From: an uncultured Chitinophaga sp.
GTDB taxonomy: Bacteria; Bacteroidota; Bacteroidia; Chitinophagales; Chitinophagaceae
Assembly (NCBI RefSeq): GCF_902168175.1
Contig: NZ_CABHOU010000042.1
Location: 1-64,000, forward strand
Length of the DNA stretch: 64,000 nucleotides
Direction: 5' to 3'
Shown here: piece by piece, positions 53,026 to 62,616 of the stretch
Layout of the letters: every line of letters begins with the position of its first letter
How positions within the stretch are numbered: the stretch's first letter is position 1
Made by a program: the position numbers and the translations under genes
The notes under the pieces: generated by a model
The model's input: the letters and a program-made list of their open reading frames with translations, nothing else
What the model was told of the DNA's origin: nothing
The model's database searches: none

Positions 53026-56000
53026 ATGGATCGTCCCGCTACTTATTGGGCAAGACGCCTGTTTCACCAGGCCGGCCGGCATCGCCTATTATTACTATTA
53101 TTTCTTGTTCTTTCTTCTTTTGCCCATGCACAACAGGGGGCGAAGATTAAGATTACAGGTATTGTGAAAGATACTACGGGCACGGGTATTCCCGGTGTAA
53201 GTGTATTTCTCGCCAGCAACCGGAGCGTCGGAACGGCTACCGATGTGGAAGGTAAATTTGCATTGGAAGTAACCGACGGTGCAAAGGTTATGCTTAGTTC
53301 TATCGGTTTTGCTGAACAGAGTTTTATTGCAAGTGCCGATAACAGGCAGGTAATTATTATGATGCGCCCTAACGATGGGCAAATTTCGGAAGTAGTAATT
53401 ACAGCTTTCGGTAAAAAGGAACGCCGCGAAGCGGTGGTGGGTTCTGTAACGTCTATTAGTCCGGGCAAATTGAAAATTCCTGCCAGTAACCTTACAAATG
53501 CACTGGCAGGGCAGATTGCAGGCGTTGTAGCTTATCAGCGCAGCGGTCAGCCGGGGCTGGATAATTCTACGTTCTTTATCAGGGGGGTAACCACTTTCGG
53601 TTATAAACAAGACCCGCTGATATTGATCGATAACGTGGAAGTAACCACCAACGATCTGGCACGTATTCAGCCAGATGATATTTCCAGCTTTTCCGTACTC
53701 AAAGATGCCAGCGCCACCGCATTATACGGCGCACGCGGCGCCAATGGCGTAATCCTCGTTGCTACTAAAGAAGGTGTGGAAGGTAAAGCTGTGGTAAACC
53801 TGCGTTTCGAGAACTCTATCTCTAAACCTACTGAAAGCATTAAGATCGCCGATCCGGTTGCTTACATGAAACTCTATAACGAAGCGGTAGCCACGCGCGA
53901 TGCAAGAGGCACACCTTCGTTTACGGCCAACGATATTTATAACCGCGAACAAACAATGGCCAACGCACCGGGCAGCAATAAATATGTATACCCCGCGGTA
54001 AACTGGCTTGATCAGATGTTTAAAGACCAGACGAATAACCAGCGCATGAACGGTAGCGTTAGCGGCGGTGGTAAAATTGCCAGGTATTATATCGGTGGTT
54101 CTTATAACGTGGATAATGGTATCCTGAAAGTAAGTCCTGTCAACGATTTTAATAACAACGTACGACTGGAGAACTACCAGCTGCGTTCGAACATCAATAT
54201 TAATATTACACCTACTACCGAAGCGGTGTTAAGGTTGTCGGGTACGTTCGATGAGTACAACGGTCCTATTACGCAGGATGGTTCTTTTTCTTCGGACCTT
54301 TACTATTATGCGCTGCATACCAGCCCTGTAAAGTTCCCGGCGTACTATCCTGCCGATCCGTCTACGGGTATTAACACGCATATCATGTTCGGTAACGATA
54401 CCCGCGAAGATGGTGATGCGAACGAGGTGGCTTACATCAATCCTTATGCGGAAATGATGAGGGGGTACAAATCTTTCTCCAGGTCGCGTATGAGCGCACA
54501 GCTCGAACTGAACCAGCAGTTGGATTTCCTGATGAAGGGACTGAGCTTTAAGGGTCTCTTTAACACCAACCGTTATTCTTATTTCGACCTTACCCGTAAG
54601 TATGATCCGTTTTATTACAAAGTATCTTCTTACGACCGTATAGCGAATGATTATTCGTTGCGCTGGATCAACAACAAATCGGGCCAGGCTACGGAGTACC
54701 TGAGTTTTGAAGATGGGTTAAAAGATATCAATACCCTCATTTACTTCCAGGGTGTGCTGGATTACGCTAAACAAACGGGTAAACACTATGTAGGAGCTAC
54801 ACTCGTAGGCACCAGGCAGCAGCGTTTGTACGCCAACGCTATCGATCCTGCTACTAACCAGCCAAGCCTGCAGTATTCACTGCCTTACCGTAACCTTGGC
54901 GTATCGGGCCGTGCATCGTACAACTACGATTCGCGTTATTTCCTGGAGTTTAACTTTGGTTACAATGGTTCTGAACGTTTTGCAGAGAAGAACCGTTTTG
55001 GTTTCTTCCCCACTATCGGCGGTTCCTGGCTGGTATCGAAAGAGGCTTTCTGGAACGATAACCTGAATAACGTTATCAGTAAACTGAAAGTGCGTGGTAG
55101 TTACGGCCTGGTTGGTAACGATGCTATCGGTTCCACCCGTTTCTTCTACCTGTCCAATGTGAATCTTGCAGGTGGTAACCCGGCGTTTTTTGGTCAGAAC
55201 AATTCAATTACCCGTCCCGGTGTAAGTATTACCAACTATCCCAACGAGGACGTAACCTGGGAAACTTCGCGCCAAACGAACGTGGCGCTGGAAATGAGCC
55301 TGTTCAAAAGTATCAATATCATCGCTGAATTCTACCAGCAGCATCGCTACAATATCCTGCAGGGCCGTGCATCGATCCCTTCGTCTTCGGGTCTGGAAGC
55401 AGGCATCAGCTCTAACTTAGGTTCGGCCGATTCAAGAGGCATCGACCTGTCTGCCGATTACAGCAAGTCATTTAAAAATGGTCTTTGGGTGAGCGGTCGC
55501 GCTAACTTCACTTTCTCTCAGAATACGTATGATGTGTACGAGCAACCTGCTTACAAGGAGCCATGGCGCATACTCTCTGGTCAGAAAATGAACGTACGCT
55601 GGGGATATATAGCCGAGCGATTATTTGTGGATGATAAAGAAGCTGCAGCTTCGCCCACCCAGATATTCGGTCAGGGTACGGATGCCCCGCGCGGCGGCGA
55701 CATCAAGTATCGCGATGTGAACCAGGATGGTAAAATTACAGAAGCCGACCAGGTGTTCCTTGGTTTGCCAACAGTGCCTGAAATCGTGTACGGTGCAGGC
55801 TTCTCTATGGGGTATAAAAGTTTCGACTTAAGTGCCTTCTTCCAGGGTGTAGCGCGTACCTCTTTCTTTATCAATCCGGGAGATGTGAGCCCTTTCATCA
55901 ACAACCGCCAGGTATTGCAGGTGTTTGCCGACAGTCACTGGTCTGAAGAAAACCAGGACCTGTATGCCAAATATCCTCGTCTGGGTGTAACCAACAGGCA

Positions 56001-56259
56001 GATTAACAACAACCTGCAAACCAGTTCATGGTGGATGCGTAATGGCGCGTTCTGCAGACTGAAGTCGCTGGAAATCGGTTATACCTTATCGCCCCGACTG
56101 GCGAAGAAGGCGTACCTCAGTAACGCCAGGATTTACTTCAATGGGTTAAACCTGCTAACGTTCAGCCGCTTTAAAGACTGGGACCCCGAGCTATCGTCCA
56201 ATGCGTTTAGCTACCCGCTGCAAAAAGTGTTTAACGTGGGCATTAATGTTAACCTGTAA
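53026..56259 (+). CDS. SusC/RagA TonB-dependent receptor
   Basis: A 1077-residue outer-membrane transporter without an STN domain. Its signal peptide has an Arg/His-rich start, then a run of Leu/Phe ending at A-H-A-Q. A carboxypeptidase-regulatory-like domain starts at about residue 40 (I-T-G-I-V-K-D), a plug has L-K-D-A-S-A-T-A-L-Y-G-A-R-G-A-N-G-V, and the barrel ends in V-G-I-N-V-N-L. With SusD and two surface lipoproteins downstream, and an AraC regulator, this locus looks like a glycan uptake system whose enzymes are elsewhere. Confidence 0.95.
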   Translation: MDRPATYWARRLFHQAGRHRLLLLLFLVLSSFAHAQQGAKIKITGIVKDTTGTGIPGVSVFLASNRSVGTATDVEGKFALEVTDGAKVMLSSIGFAEQSFIASADNRQVIIMMRPNDGQISEVVITAFGKKERREAVVGSVTSISPGKLKIPASNLTNALAGQIAGVVAYQRSGQPGLDNSTFFIRGVTTFGYKQDPLILIDNVEVTTNDLARIQPDDISSFSVLKDASATALYGARGANGVILVATKEGVEGKAVVNLRFENSISKPTESIKIADPVAYMKLYNEAVATRDARGTPSFTANDIYNREQTMANAPGSNKYVYPAVNWLDQMFKDQTNNQRMNGSVSGGGKIARYYIGGSYNVDNGILKVSPVNDFNNNVRLENYQLRSNININITPTTEAVLRLSGTFDEYNGPITQDGSFSSDLYYYALHTSPVKFPAYYPADPSTGINTHIMFGNDTREDGDANEVAYINPYAEMMRGYKSFSRSRMSAQLELNQQLDFLMKGLSFKGLFNTNRYSYFDLTRKYDPFYYKVSSYDRIANDYSLRWINNKSGQATEYLSFEDGLKDINTLIYFQGVLDYAKQTGKHYVGATLVGTRQQRLYANAIDPATNQPSLQYSLPYRNLGVSGRASYNYDSRYFLEFNFGYNGSERFAEKNRFGFFPTIGGSWLVSKEAFWNDNLNNVISKLKVRGSYGLVGNDAIGSTRFFYLSNVNLAGGNPAFFGQNNSITRPGVSITNYPNEDVTWETSRQTNVALEMSLFKSINIIAEFYQQHRYNILQGRASIPSSSGLEAGISSNLGSADSRGIDLSADYSKSFKNGLWVSGRANFTFSQNTYDVYEQPAYKEPWRILSGQKMNVRWGYIAERLFVDDKEAAASPTQIFGQGTDAPRGGDIKYRDVNQDGKITEADQVFLGLPTVPEIVYGAGFSMGYKSFDLSAFFQGVARTSFFINPGDVSPFINNRQVLQVFADSHWSEENQDLYAKYPRLGVTNRQINNNLQTSSWWMRNGAFCRLKSLEIGYTLSPRLAKKAYLSNARIYFNGLNLLTFSRFKDWDPELSSNAFSYPLQKVFNVGINVNL

Positions 56260-56270
56260 AACGACAAGGC

Positions 56271-58196
56271 ATGAAACTATCAAAGAAACTACTTATATGC
56301 GTGTTGATAGCCTTTACCGGCAGTGCGTGCAAAGATTACCTGGATGTAACGCCGGATAACGTAGCTACCATCGATTACGCCTTCAGGAACAGGAACGAGG
56401 CAGAGAACTACCTGTTTACCTGTTACTCGACACTGCAGGCATTAAGTTCCAGCATTGACGATCCTGCATTTACTACTTCAGGAGAAATATTTTTTCCCAG
56501 CACGCTTACAGAACCCACGCTGGGCAGCGAAGCCGCCGAAGCTGGCTTTCACCTTATACAGGGCCGCCAAACCACCGATCATCCCACACTTAATTACTGG
56601 GATGGCGAAGAAAGAGGGCAACCATTGTACAAGGCCATCAGGCGTTGTAATATCTTCCTGGAAAACATCAATAAACCAAAGGACCTTTCTACCAGCGAAA
56701 AGAAACGTTGGATAGCAGAAGTGAAGTTCCTGAAAGCATATTTCCACTATTACCTGTTGCGCATGTACGGTCCAATTCCCGTAATTCGTGTAAACCAGCC
56801 TATCACGGCTGGTACCGACGAGGTAAGGTTGAAAAGAGAACCTGTAGATTCTGTGTTTGGTTATGTAGTAAAACTGCTCGACGAAGCCACGCCTGATTTG
56901 CCGGTTACCATCCAGGACCCGGCACAGAGCCTGGGCCGCATTACACAGTTGATCGCATTGTCGGTAAAGGCAGAAGTGGTTACTACACAGGCAAGTCCTT
57001 TCTTTAACGGCAATCCCGATTATGCCAGCTTCCGTTATCCCGGTGAACAACCCTTGTTCCCGCAGACGTACGAAACTAAAAAATGGGATAGTGCAGTAGC
57101 AGCTTGTCGTACTGCGGTATTAGCCTGCGAAGGCGCAGGTATGAAACTGTATAAGTTCGTATCGCCCGGTAACCTGCCCACACTGCCTGCCGAACTTAAA
57201 ACAGTGATGGACATCAGGCATACGATCGGCGAAAAATGGGAACAGAACCCTGAACTGGTTTGGGCGTTGAATCCCACTTTCGACCAGCAGCGTATGTGTA
57301 TGCCCAGGGTAACGGACGAAATGGTAGGTAACCTGAGCGGCGCTCCCGGCAACTTCGCTGTACCTATGGTGGTGGCGGAAATGTTCTATACTAAGAACGG
57401 TGTGCCGATGAATGAAGATAAGACCTACGACTATCGTGGCCGCTACGCCCTGGAAACAGTTGGCGCGGGCGATAAATACTACATGCGTGAAAACTACCAG
57501 ACGGTTAAAATGCACATGGGCCGCGAACCGCGCTTTTATGCCGACCTGGCATTCGATGGTAGCAATTACTTCGGTAATGGTCTTACGGCTGATGTAAACA
57601 ACATGGCATACGTAGAGGCCAGGGGCAGTGGAACGAAAGCAGGCCCTAAAGATAACATCCGTGTGAACGTAACGGGTTACTGGCCGCAGAAGCTGGTGAA
57701 CTACCAGTCTACCTTTGGTCGCGAAGTATCTACAGTAGATGTACATATGCCGTTGATCCGCCTCGCAGGCCTATATCTTTTATACGCCGAAGCGCTTAAC
57801 GAACAGGCCGGGCCTGGTGCTGATGTTTACAAACACATCGACCTGGTACGTGAAAGAGCTGGTTTGAAAGGCGTATTGGAGTCATGGACGGGCTTTTCTA
57901 CCAATGCAGCCAAAGCATCTACCAAAGATGGTTTACGCCAGATTATACAACAGGAACGTAGGATAGAGTTGTGTTTCGAAGGCCGTATCGGGTGGGACCT
58001 CCGCCGCTGGAAGATTATGCAGCAGGCACTCAGCAGTCCTATTCAGGGCTGGGATATACAGCAGTCGGACCCTGTAGGTTATTACAGGCCGCGTACGCTG
58101 GTGGTGCCGGTATTTGGTCTTAAAGATTACCTCTGGCCTGTGAAATACGACGCACTGATCATCAATCCAAACCTGGTGCAAAACCCTTATTGGTAA
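56271..58196 (+). CDS. SusD/RagB-like surface lipoprotein
   Basis: A 641-residue SusD-family lipoprotein (lipobox G-S-A-C, Cys20), longer than the other three SusDs here. Marks: D-Y-L-D-V-T-P-D-N after the Cys, Y-K-A-I-R-R-C-N-I-F-L-E-N-I, K-F-L-K-A-Y-F-H-Y-Y-L-L-R-M-Y-G-P-I-P, L-L-Y-A-E-A-L-N-E, and E-R-R-I-E-L-C-F-E-G-R-I-G-W-D-L-R-R-W. It closely follows SusC (11 bases). The extra length suggests a larger ligand-binding face. Confidence 0.95.
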   Translation: MKLSKKLLICVLIAFTGSACKDYLDVTPDNVATIDYAFRNRNEAENYLFTCYSTLQALSSSIDDPAFTTSGEIFFPSTLTEPTLGSEAAEAGFHLIQGRQTTDHPTLNYWDGEERGQPLYKAIRRCNIFLENINKPKDLSTSEKKRWIAEVKFLKAYFHYYLLRMYGPIPVIRVNQPITAGTDEVRLKREPVDSVFGYVVKLLDEATPDLPVTIQDPAQSLGRITQLIALSVKAEVVTTQASPFFNGNPDYASFRYPGEQPLFPQTYETKKWDSAVAACRTAVLACEGAGMKLYKFVSPGNLPTLPAELKTVMDIRHTIGEKWEQNPELVWALNPTFDQQRMCMPRVTDEMVGNLSGAPGNFAVPMVVAEMFYTKNGVPMNEDKTYDYRGRYALETVGAGDKYYMRENYQTVKMHMGREPRFYADLAFDGSNYFGNGLTADVNNMAYVEARGSGTKAGPKDNIRVNVTGYWPQKLVNYQSTFGREVSTVDVHMPLIRLAGLYLLYAEALNEQAGPGADVYKHIDLVRERAGLKGVLESWTGFSTNAAKASTKDGLRQIIQQERRIELCFEGRIGWDLRRWKIMQQALSSPIQGWDIQQSDPVGYYRPRTLVVPVFGLKDYLWPVKYDALIINPNLVQNPYW

Positions 58197-58224
58197 TAAA
58201 TAAAGACATTCAGTTATGCAGATA

Positions 58225-59460
58225 ATGAAACATAAATTATGGGCCTTACTGGCTTCGCTGCTGCTGGTATTTGCAGCCTGCGGGGAAAAGGAAAGTTATA
58301 ATGATATTGCTACCGCCGACAAAACAAAACCTACACAGGTTACAAATGTAAAGGTGAGTGATTATAACGGCGGCTCCATCATCACCTACACCCTGCCTAA
58401 AACGCCTAACCTGTTATACGTGCTGGCGGAGTATAAGATTAACGATAAGGTGAAAAGGCAAACCAAATCATCTTATTACTCTGATACTATTATGGTAGAC
58501 GGGTTTGAGAAAGAAGGTGAATATGACGTGACGCTTTATGCCGTTACAAGGGCTGAAATAAAATCAGATCCGATAGTGGTAAAGGTACATCCTGATACCC
58601 CGCCTTACCTGCTGGCCGCGGCTACTGTTGATATTCAGCGCGACTTTGGCGGGATAAATGTGACGGTAAACAACCCCACCAAACAGGTAATAGGTGTGAT
58701 CGTGATCGCGGAAGACAGTACTACCGGTAAAATGCTGCCGGTGGAACAGAACCGTACGGAGATAGAGAACATCAATTTCAGCGTGAGGGGGTATGATACC
58801 CTGGAACACGAGTTTGGTGTATACATCACCGACCGTTGGGGTAACATCTCCGATACACAGTTCGTAAAAATTAAACCTATTTACGAAACATTGGTGCCTA
58901 AGAACAGGTTTAGTGAATACCGCCTGCCATCTGATGCTCCACTGGGCGCTACGGGCCTGGGTTGGAACACCACCCGCCTGTGGGATAATATAACTACCGA
59001 TCCGGGATGGCATACAGAAGCGGGTTCGGGTAAGATCGTGCAAAGTTGCACCATCAACATGGGCACTTCTGTAAAACTAAGCCGCTATAAGATCTGGGAA
59101 CGTGGTGAGGCTTATGGTAATGATTATTCCTACGGCCATGGTAACCCCAAAACCTGGACGCTCTGGGGCTCTAACGTTGATGCTCCACAGGATGCGAATC
59201 TGCCCTTAAACTCTAACCTGGGTGATGTGGTAGGCGACTGGACTAACCTCGGTAACTATGAATGTCCTCCGCCGCCTTCGGGCAATCCGCCGGGACAAAC
59301 TACCGCAGTAGACCTGGAAGCCGTGAAGGCCGGTTTTGAATTTAACGTACCGCTTTCTGCACCTAAAGTGAAGTTCATCCGCCTGGCGGTAAGAAGCACC
59401 TGGGGTGGTGGCGACATCGCTCACGTAATGGAGTTATCGTTCTGGGGCGATACCAAATAA
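58225..59460 (+). CDS. DUF4959/DUF5126/DUF5000-type surface lipoprotein
   Basis: A 411-residue lipoprotein (lipobox F-A-A-C, Cys19) with the order seen in SusE/F-like proteins of Bacteroidota: a DUF4959-like fibronectin-type domain (V-T-N-V-K-V-S-D-Y-N-G-G-S-I-I-T-Y), a DUF5126-like middle part, and a C-terminal DUF5000-like discoidin fold that ends with H-V-M-E-L-S-F-W-G. Such proteins bind glycan at the cell surface. A start 9 bases upstream (58216) is possible. Ligand unknown. Confidence 0.84.
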   Translation: MKHKLWALLASLLLVFAACGEKESYNDIATADKTKPTQVTNVKVSDYNGGSIITYTLPKTPNLLYVLAEYKINDKVKRQTKSSYYSDTIMVDGFEKEGEYDVTLYAVTRAEIKSDPIVVKVHPDTPPYLLAAATVDIQRDFGGINVTVNNPTKQVIGVIVIAEDSTTGKMLPVEQNRTEIENINFSVRGYDTLEHEFGVYITDRWGNISDTQFVKIKPIYETLVPKNRFSEYRLPSDAPLGATGLGWNTTRLWDNITTDPGWHTEAGSGKIVQSCTINMGTSVKLSRYKIWERGEAYGNDYSYGHGNPKTWTLWGSNVDAPQDANLPLNSNLGDVVGDWTNLGNYECPPPPSGNPPGQTTAVDLEAVKAGFEFNVPLSAPKVKFIRLAVRSTWGGGDIAHVMELSFWGDTK

Positions 59461-59481
59461 ATCAACCAAAATAATTATCAC

Positions 59482-60690
59482 ATGAAATCTAAAATATTCC
59501 TGGCGGTTGTTTTGATGTTGACGGGCATGCTCGTGAATTCATGCGACAAGGACGCCGACAAGTTCCGCGACTACCTGGGCGGTAAGGAGATCATTTATCC
59601 TGGTTTGCCTACCAACCTGAGTTCTGCCCCTGGTAATTACCGCGTAAAGCTCTCCTGGAAACCAGGTCCCGATCCATCGATCGCGAAGTACAGGGTGTTC
59701 TGGAACAACGGCGCCGATTCTGTAGAAGTGACCGCAAATACGCACAACACCGCCGATACGATCACCGTGATCGTGCCGGGCCTTACGGAATACACGTATT
59801 CGTTTACACTTTATTCCTACGACGATAAGGGCAACCGTTCTATCCCGAAAGAGGTGAATAACATCAAGGTATTCGGTGACAGCTATAAACAAAGTCTGAC
59901 CAACCGTTTCCTGGTTTCATCGTCACCTTATGAACTGGTAGCTGAGGGCATCCGGTTGTTCTTTGAAGTGCCCGACACCATTAACGTGGGTACAGAGCTG
60001 CGTTATACCTTTACAGATGGTACCAGCCGTACAGTTACCCTGCAGCCGGAAGATAACAGCATTTTGCTGCCAGGTTATAAATCGGGTACCAAAGTGTTTT
60101 ATCAGTCTAAATACATTCCCGTAAACGGTGCTATCGATACCTTTTATACGAAGGCAGAAGATTCGCTCAGTAATGTAATTATACCGTTGGATAAATCGCT
60201 GTTCGCAGGACTGAAGCTGACGAATGATGTGGGCACCTATAGCGGTGAAACAAGCCTTTCCAAACTCTGGAACGGTAATACAACACCTACCGGTTATCCC
60301 AACATCTTCCATAGTGATGATGGTACCCAACTGCCGCATCACTTTACTTTCGATTTGGGTCAGCAGTACAGCGGGCTTACGCAGTTTGAGATCATTGGCC
60401 GCGATTGTTGTAACAACCCGGTGAAGTTCGAGATCTGGGGTATCAGCGATCTGACCAATGCGGTAACTGTGTCGCCGTCAAACAGTGCAGGCTGGAAGGC
60501 AGAGTCGCTGGGTAGAGGATGGAAACTGCTAAAAGAGGTAACGCGTTCAGACAATGGACAGGCTCCCTACAAAGTAACGCTGGATGAAACAGACGGCACT
60601 ATTCGTTATATCCGCATCAGGGTGTTAAATGTGGATAGTGGGGATGAGTATTACAGCAATATCAGTGAAGTGTCGTTCTGGCGTAAATAA
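59482..60690 (+). CDS. DUF4998-type surface lipoprotein
   Basis: A 402-residue lipoprotein (lipobox V-N-S-C, Cys21). The N-terminal half fits DUF4998: a start D-K-F-R-D-Y-L-G-G-K-E-I-I-Y-P-G, then a fibronectin-like segment with Y-R-V-K-L-S-W-K-P-G-P-D. The C-terminal third again looks like a discoidin fold with I-R-Y-I-R-I-R-V and S-E-V-S-F-W at the end. It is the last gene of the fourth SusCD operon and probably a second glycan-binding protein. Confidence 0.84.
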   Translation: MKSKIFLAVVLMLTGMLVNSCDKDADKFRDYLGGKEIIYPGLPTNLSSAPGNYRVKLSWKPGPDPSIAKYRVFWNNGADSVEVTANTHNTADTITVIVPGLTEYTYSFTLYSYDDKGNRSIPKEVNNIKVFGDSYKQSLTNRFLVSSSPYELVAEGIRLFFEVPDTINVGTELRYTFTDGTSRTVTLQPEDNSILLPGYKSGTKVFYQSKYIPVNGAIDTFYTKAEDSLSNVIIPLDKSLFAGLKLTNDVGTYSGETSLSKLWNGNTTPTGYPNIFHSDDGTQLPHHFTFDLGQQYSGLTQFEIIGRDCCNNPVKFEIWGISDLTNAVTVSPSNSAGWKAESLGRGWKLLKEVTRSDNGQAPYKVTLDETDGTIRYIRIRVLNVDSGDEYYSNISEVSFWRK

Positions 60691-60698
60691 GCAGGGGG

Positions 60699-61589
60699 TT
60701 ATTCGCCCTGCTGCCGCTGAAGGCGGTATTGCTCAGGCGATATATCCATCAGCTTTTTGAACAGACGTGAAAAATAATAGGGATCATCGTATCCCAATGC
60801 AATAGAAACATCTTTGATCTTCATCGACGGATCGTACAGTAACTGGCATGCCTTCTGGATTTTCAGCTGAATGAAATAATCTATGACAGACATGCCAGTT
60901 GCTTTTTTAAACAGGCTGGAGAAGTACGAAGGCGATAACTGGTGACGTTGCGCCAGGTCTTCTACCGTTAGTTTATCCGCAATGTGGCTGCGCATGAACA
61001 TGATTGTTTCCGTTACCGCATTGGCTTCTTCCGAAGTGTCTTCTGTTGATGGGAACAGGAACGTAGCAATAAAGTGAGGCAGCAGCAGGTTGGCTTTGAT
61101 CAGGTTATCCATGCTATATCCCATTTCCAGGCTCTGGTACATGTCGTTCCAGATGTTGATGGCCTTTTCGTTAAAATGAATGTTCTGCGTGCCGTGCCGT
61201 TCGGTGATTTTGAGCGAGGCATTAAACGCATGCATAGAAGGCCCGCTGTAATGTACCCAGTAAATCGTCCAGGGATCTTCCTCTTCCGCCCCATACCGCA
61301 GTGAGTGCCCGGTGGCCGGCACATGAATGAACTGGTTAGGCCCCACGTAAAAAGTTTTCTCTCCCAACGTAAACCAGCCTTTCCCCCGCAGGCAGTAAAT
61401 CAGTATGTTATCTTCACAACCCTTCTCCCGCTCACGATAGTGATGTGCAGCTTTTGGAAAATAGCCCAGGTGTTTAATAAAGATGCGGCTGAGGTGTGCA
61501 TTTTCATGATGCAGTTTATCATAGACAGATGTTGGGATGCTGATCATCTTCTGGCCTTCAAAGCCGTCTATCCGCTTACGGTTGGTCAT
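60699..61589 (-). CDS. AraC family regulator, cupin type
   Basis: A 296-residue AraC protein. The N-terminal cupin domain (G-W-F-T-L-G-E-K-T-F-Y-V-G-P-N-Q-F-I-H-V-P) is of the sugar-sensing type. The C-terminal HTH pair reads L-T-V-E-D-L-A-Q-R-H-Q-L-S-P-S-Y-F-S-S-L-F-K-K and I-K-D-V-S-I-A-L-G-Y-D-D-P-Y-Y-F-S-R-L-F-K-K. It is convergent with the fourth SusCD operon, ending 9 bases from it, and is the most likely local regulator of that locus. Confidence 0.93.
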   Translation of the reverse strand: MTNRKRIDGFEGQKMISIPTSVYDKLHHENAHLSRIFIKHLGYFPKAAHHYREREKGCEDNILIYCLRGKGWFTLGEKTFYVGPNQFIHVPATGHSLRYGAEEEDPWTIYWVHYSGPSMHAFNASLKITERHGTQNIHFNEKAINIWNDMYQSLEMGYSMDNLIKANLLLPHFIATFLFPSTEDTSEEANAVTETIMFMRSHIADKLTVEDLAQRHQLSPSYFSSLFKKATGMSVIDYFIQLKIQKACQLLYDPSMKIKDVSIALGYDDPYYFSRLFKKLMDISPEQYRLQRQQGE

Positions 61590-61707
61590 TTTTAACGATG
61601 GTTGTTTCCGGCCTTTAAGTTAATAAATTATTGCCTGAATCTGATGTAATACCTCGCTGTTCCCGTTCGCACGGAATTTCTTAATTTGCACTCCAGATTG
61701 AATAATT

Positions 61708-61917
61708 ATGCACGGACGATACAGAAAAGATATATACCCGGGTTTGGAAGTCGCTATCATCCTTAAAAAGGACCAGCGGACGGGGAAGCTTACTTACGGA
61801 GTGGTGAAGGATTTGCTTACTTCTGCACCTTATCATTCGCGGGGTATTAAAGTGAGGTTGGAAGATGGACAGGTAGGGAGAGTGGCGGAAGTTGGCGTGG
61901 GGGAGGATGAGGAGTGA
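61708..61917 (+). CDS. ywbE: YwbE family protein
   Basis: A 69-residue protein matching B. subtilis YwbE over its length: R-K-D-I-Y-P-G-L-E-V, I-L-K-K-D-Q-R-T-G-K-L-T, G-V-V-K-D-L-L-T, and G-I-K-V-R-L-E-D-G-Q-V-G-R-V. The family is a small KOW-like fold of unknown function. It stands alone. Its 3' end runs directly into a decayed macro-domain fragment on the other strand. Confidence 0.9.
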   Translation: MHGRYRKDIYPGLEVAIILKKDQRTGKLTYGVVKDLLTSAPYHSRGIKVRLEDGQVGRVAEVGVGEDEE

Positions 61918-61986
61918 GCTGTTGGCAGCGTTAACGATAGCACCGGCTGCTATTTTGGTAATATCGCCTTGGATTAGTTCGATCAT
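61909..61986 (-). pseudogene. Macro-domain remnant (N-terminal 25 codons only)
   Basis: On the minus strand, from the ATG at 61986, the reading frame gives M-I-E-L-I-Q-G-D-I-T-K-I followed by A-I-V-N-A-A-N-S-S-L-L. This is the start of a macro-domain (O-acetyl-ADP-ribose deacetylase-like) protein up to the N-A-A-N-x-x-L-L motif. The expected G-G-G-G-V-D-G-A-I-H then fails to appear: the frame runs on into antisense of ywbE. The gene was cut by a deletion that joined it to the end of ywbE. Confidence 0.78.
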
Positions 61987-62064
61987 AATTTAAGTTACTA
62001 AAAGCGGTGTTAATGTTTCCCGGTTTCCCGCTGTAATCCCGTATTTTCGGCGAAACAAATAACC

Positions 62065-62613
62065 ATGCGCACAGAAAAGGAAAAGATGTTAGCCGGTGAA
62101 CTCTACAACGCAGGTTCTCCCGAATTACAGGCGGATAATACAGCCATCAACCGCTGGATGAATAAATACAACTCCTCGCTGGCCAATACGAACGAAGAGC
62201 GGCATGCGCTGTTGAAAGTGGCTTTTGCAGCCGTCGGAGAAAACGTAGTGATACGTCCTCCTTTCTTCTGTGATTATGGGTATAACATTACCGTGGGTAA
62301 CGGGGTATTCCTCAACTACAATTGTATCATCCTCGACGTGGTAGCCGTACATATCGGCGATGGCACCCAGATCGGGCCTGGTGTGCAAATACTTACCGCC
62401 GATCATCCCCGTGATCCGGAACAGCGTAAGGCGGGGCTGGAGTCGGGCAAACCTATCCGCATAGGCCGTAACGTATGGATTGGTGGCGGCGCGTTAATTA
62501 TGCCCGGTGTCACTATTGGCGACGATGTAATTATCGGCGCGGGTAGTGTGGTAACGAAAGATGTGCCTGCAGGGGCTACAGTTGTGGGCAATCCGGCGAG
62601 GGTAAGGGGATGA
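62065..62613 (+). CDS. maa: Maltose O-acetyltransferase-like enzyme
   Basis: A 182-residue left-handed beta-helix (hexapeptide) acyltransferase of the maltose/galactoside O-acetyltransferase group. The N-terminal Mac domain begins [11 protein letters not shown]; then come repeats of the hexapeptide type ([22 protein letters not shown]) and A-D-H-P-R-D with the catalytic His. It transfers an acetyl group from acetyl-CoA to a sugar. TATTTTCG at about 62042 is one base off a -7 box. It is convergent with the phosphatase gene, 3 bases away. Confidence 0.92.
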   Translation: MRTEKEKMLAGELYNAGSPELQADNTAINRWMNKYNSSLANTNEERHALLKVAFAAVGENVVIRPPFFCDYGYNITVGNGVFLNYNCIILDVVAVHIGDGTQIGPGVQILTADHPRDPEQRKAGLESGKPIRIGRNVWIGGGALIMPGVTIGDDVIIGAGSVVTKDVPAGATVVGNPARVRG

Positions 62614-62616
62614 GTG

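Noticed and set aside
60691..60711. GCAGGG / CCCTGC hairpin between the fourth SusCD operon and the AraC gene
   Set aside because: Only six base pairs, no T-run on either strand, and it overlaps the AraC stop codon; not convincing as a terminator.
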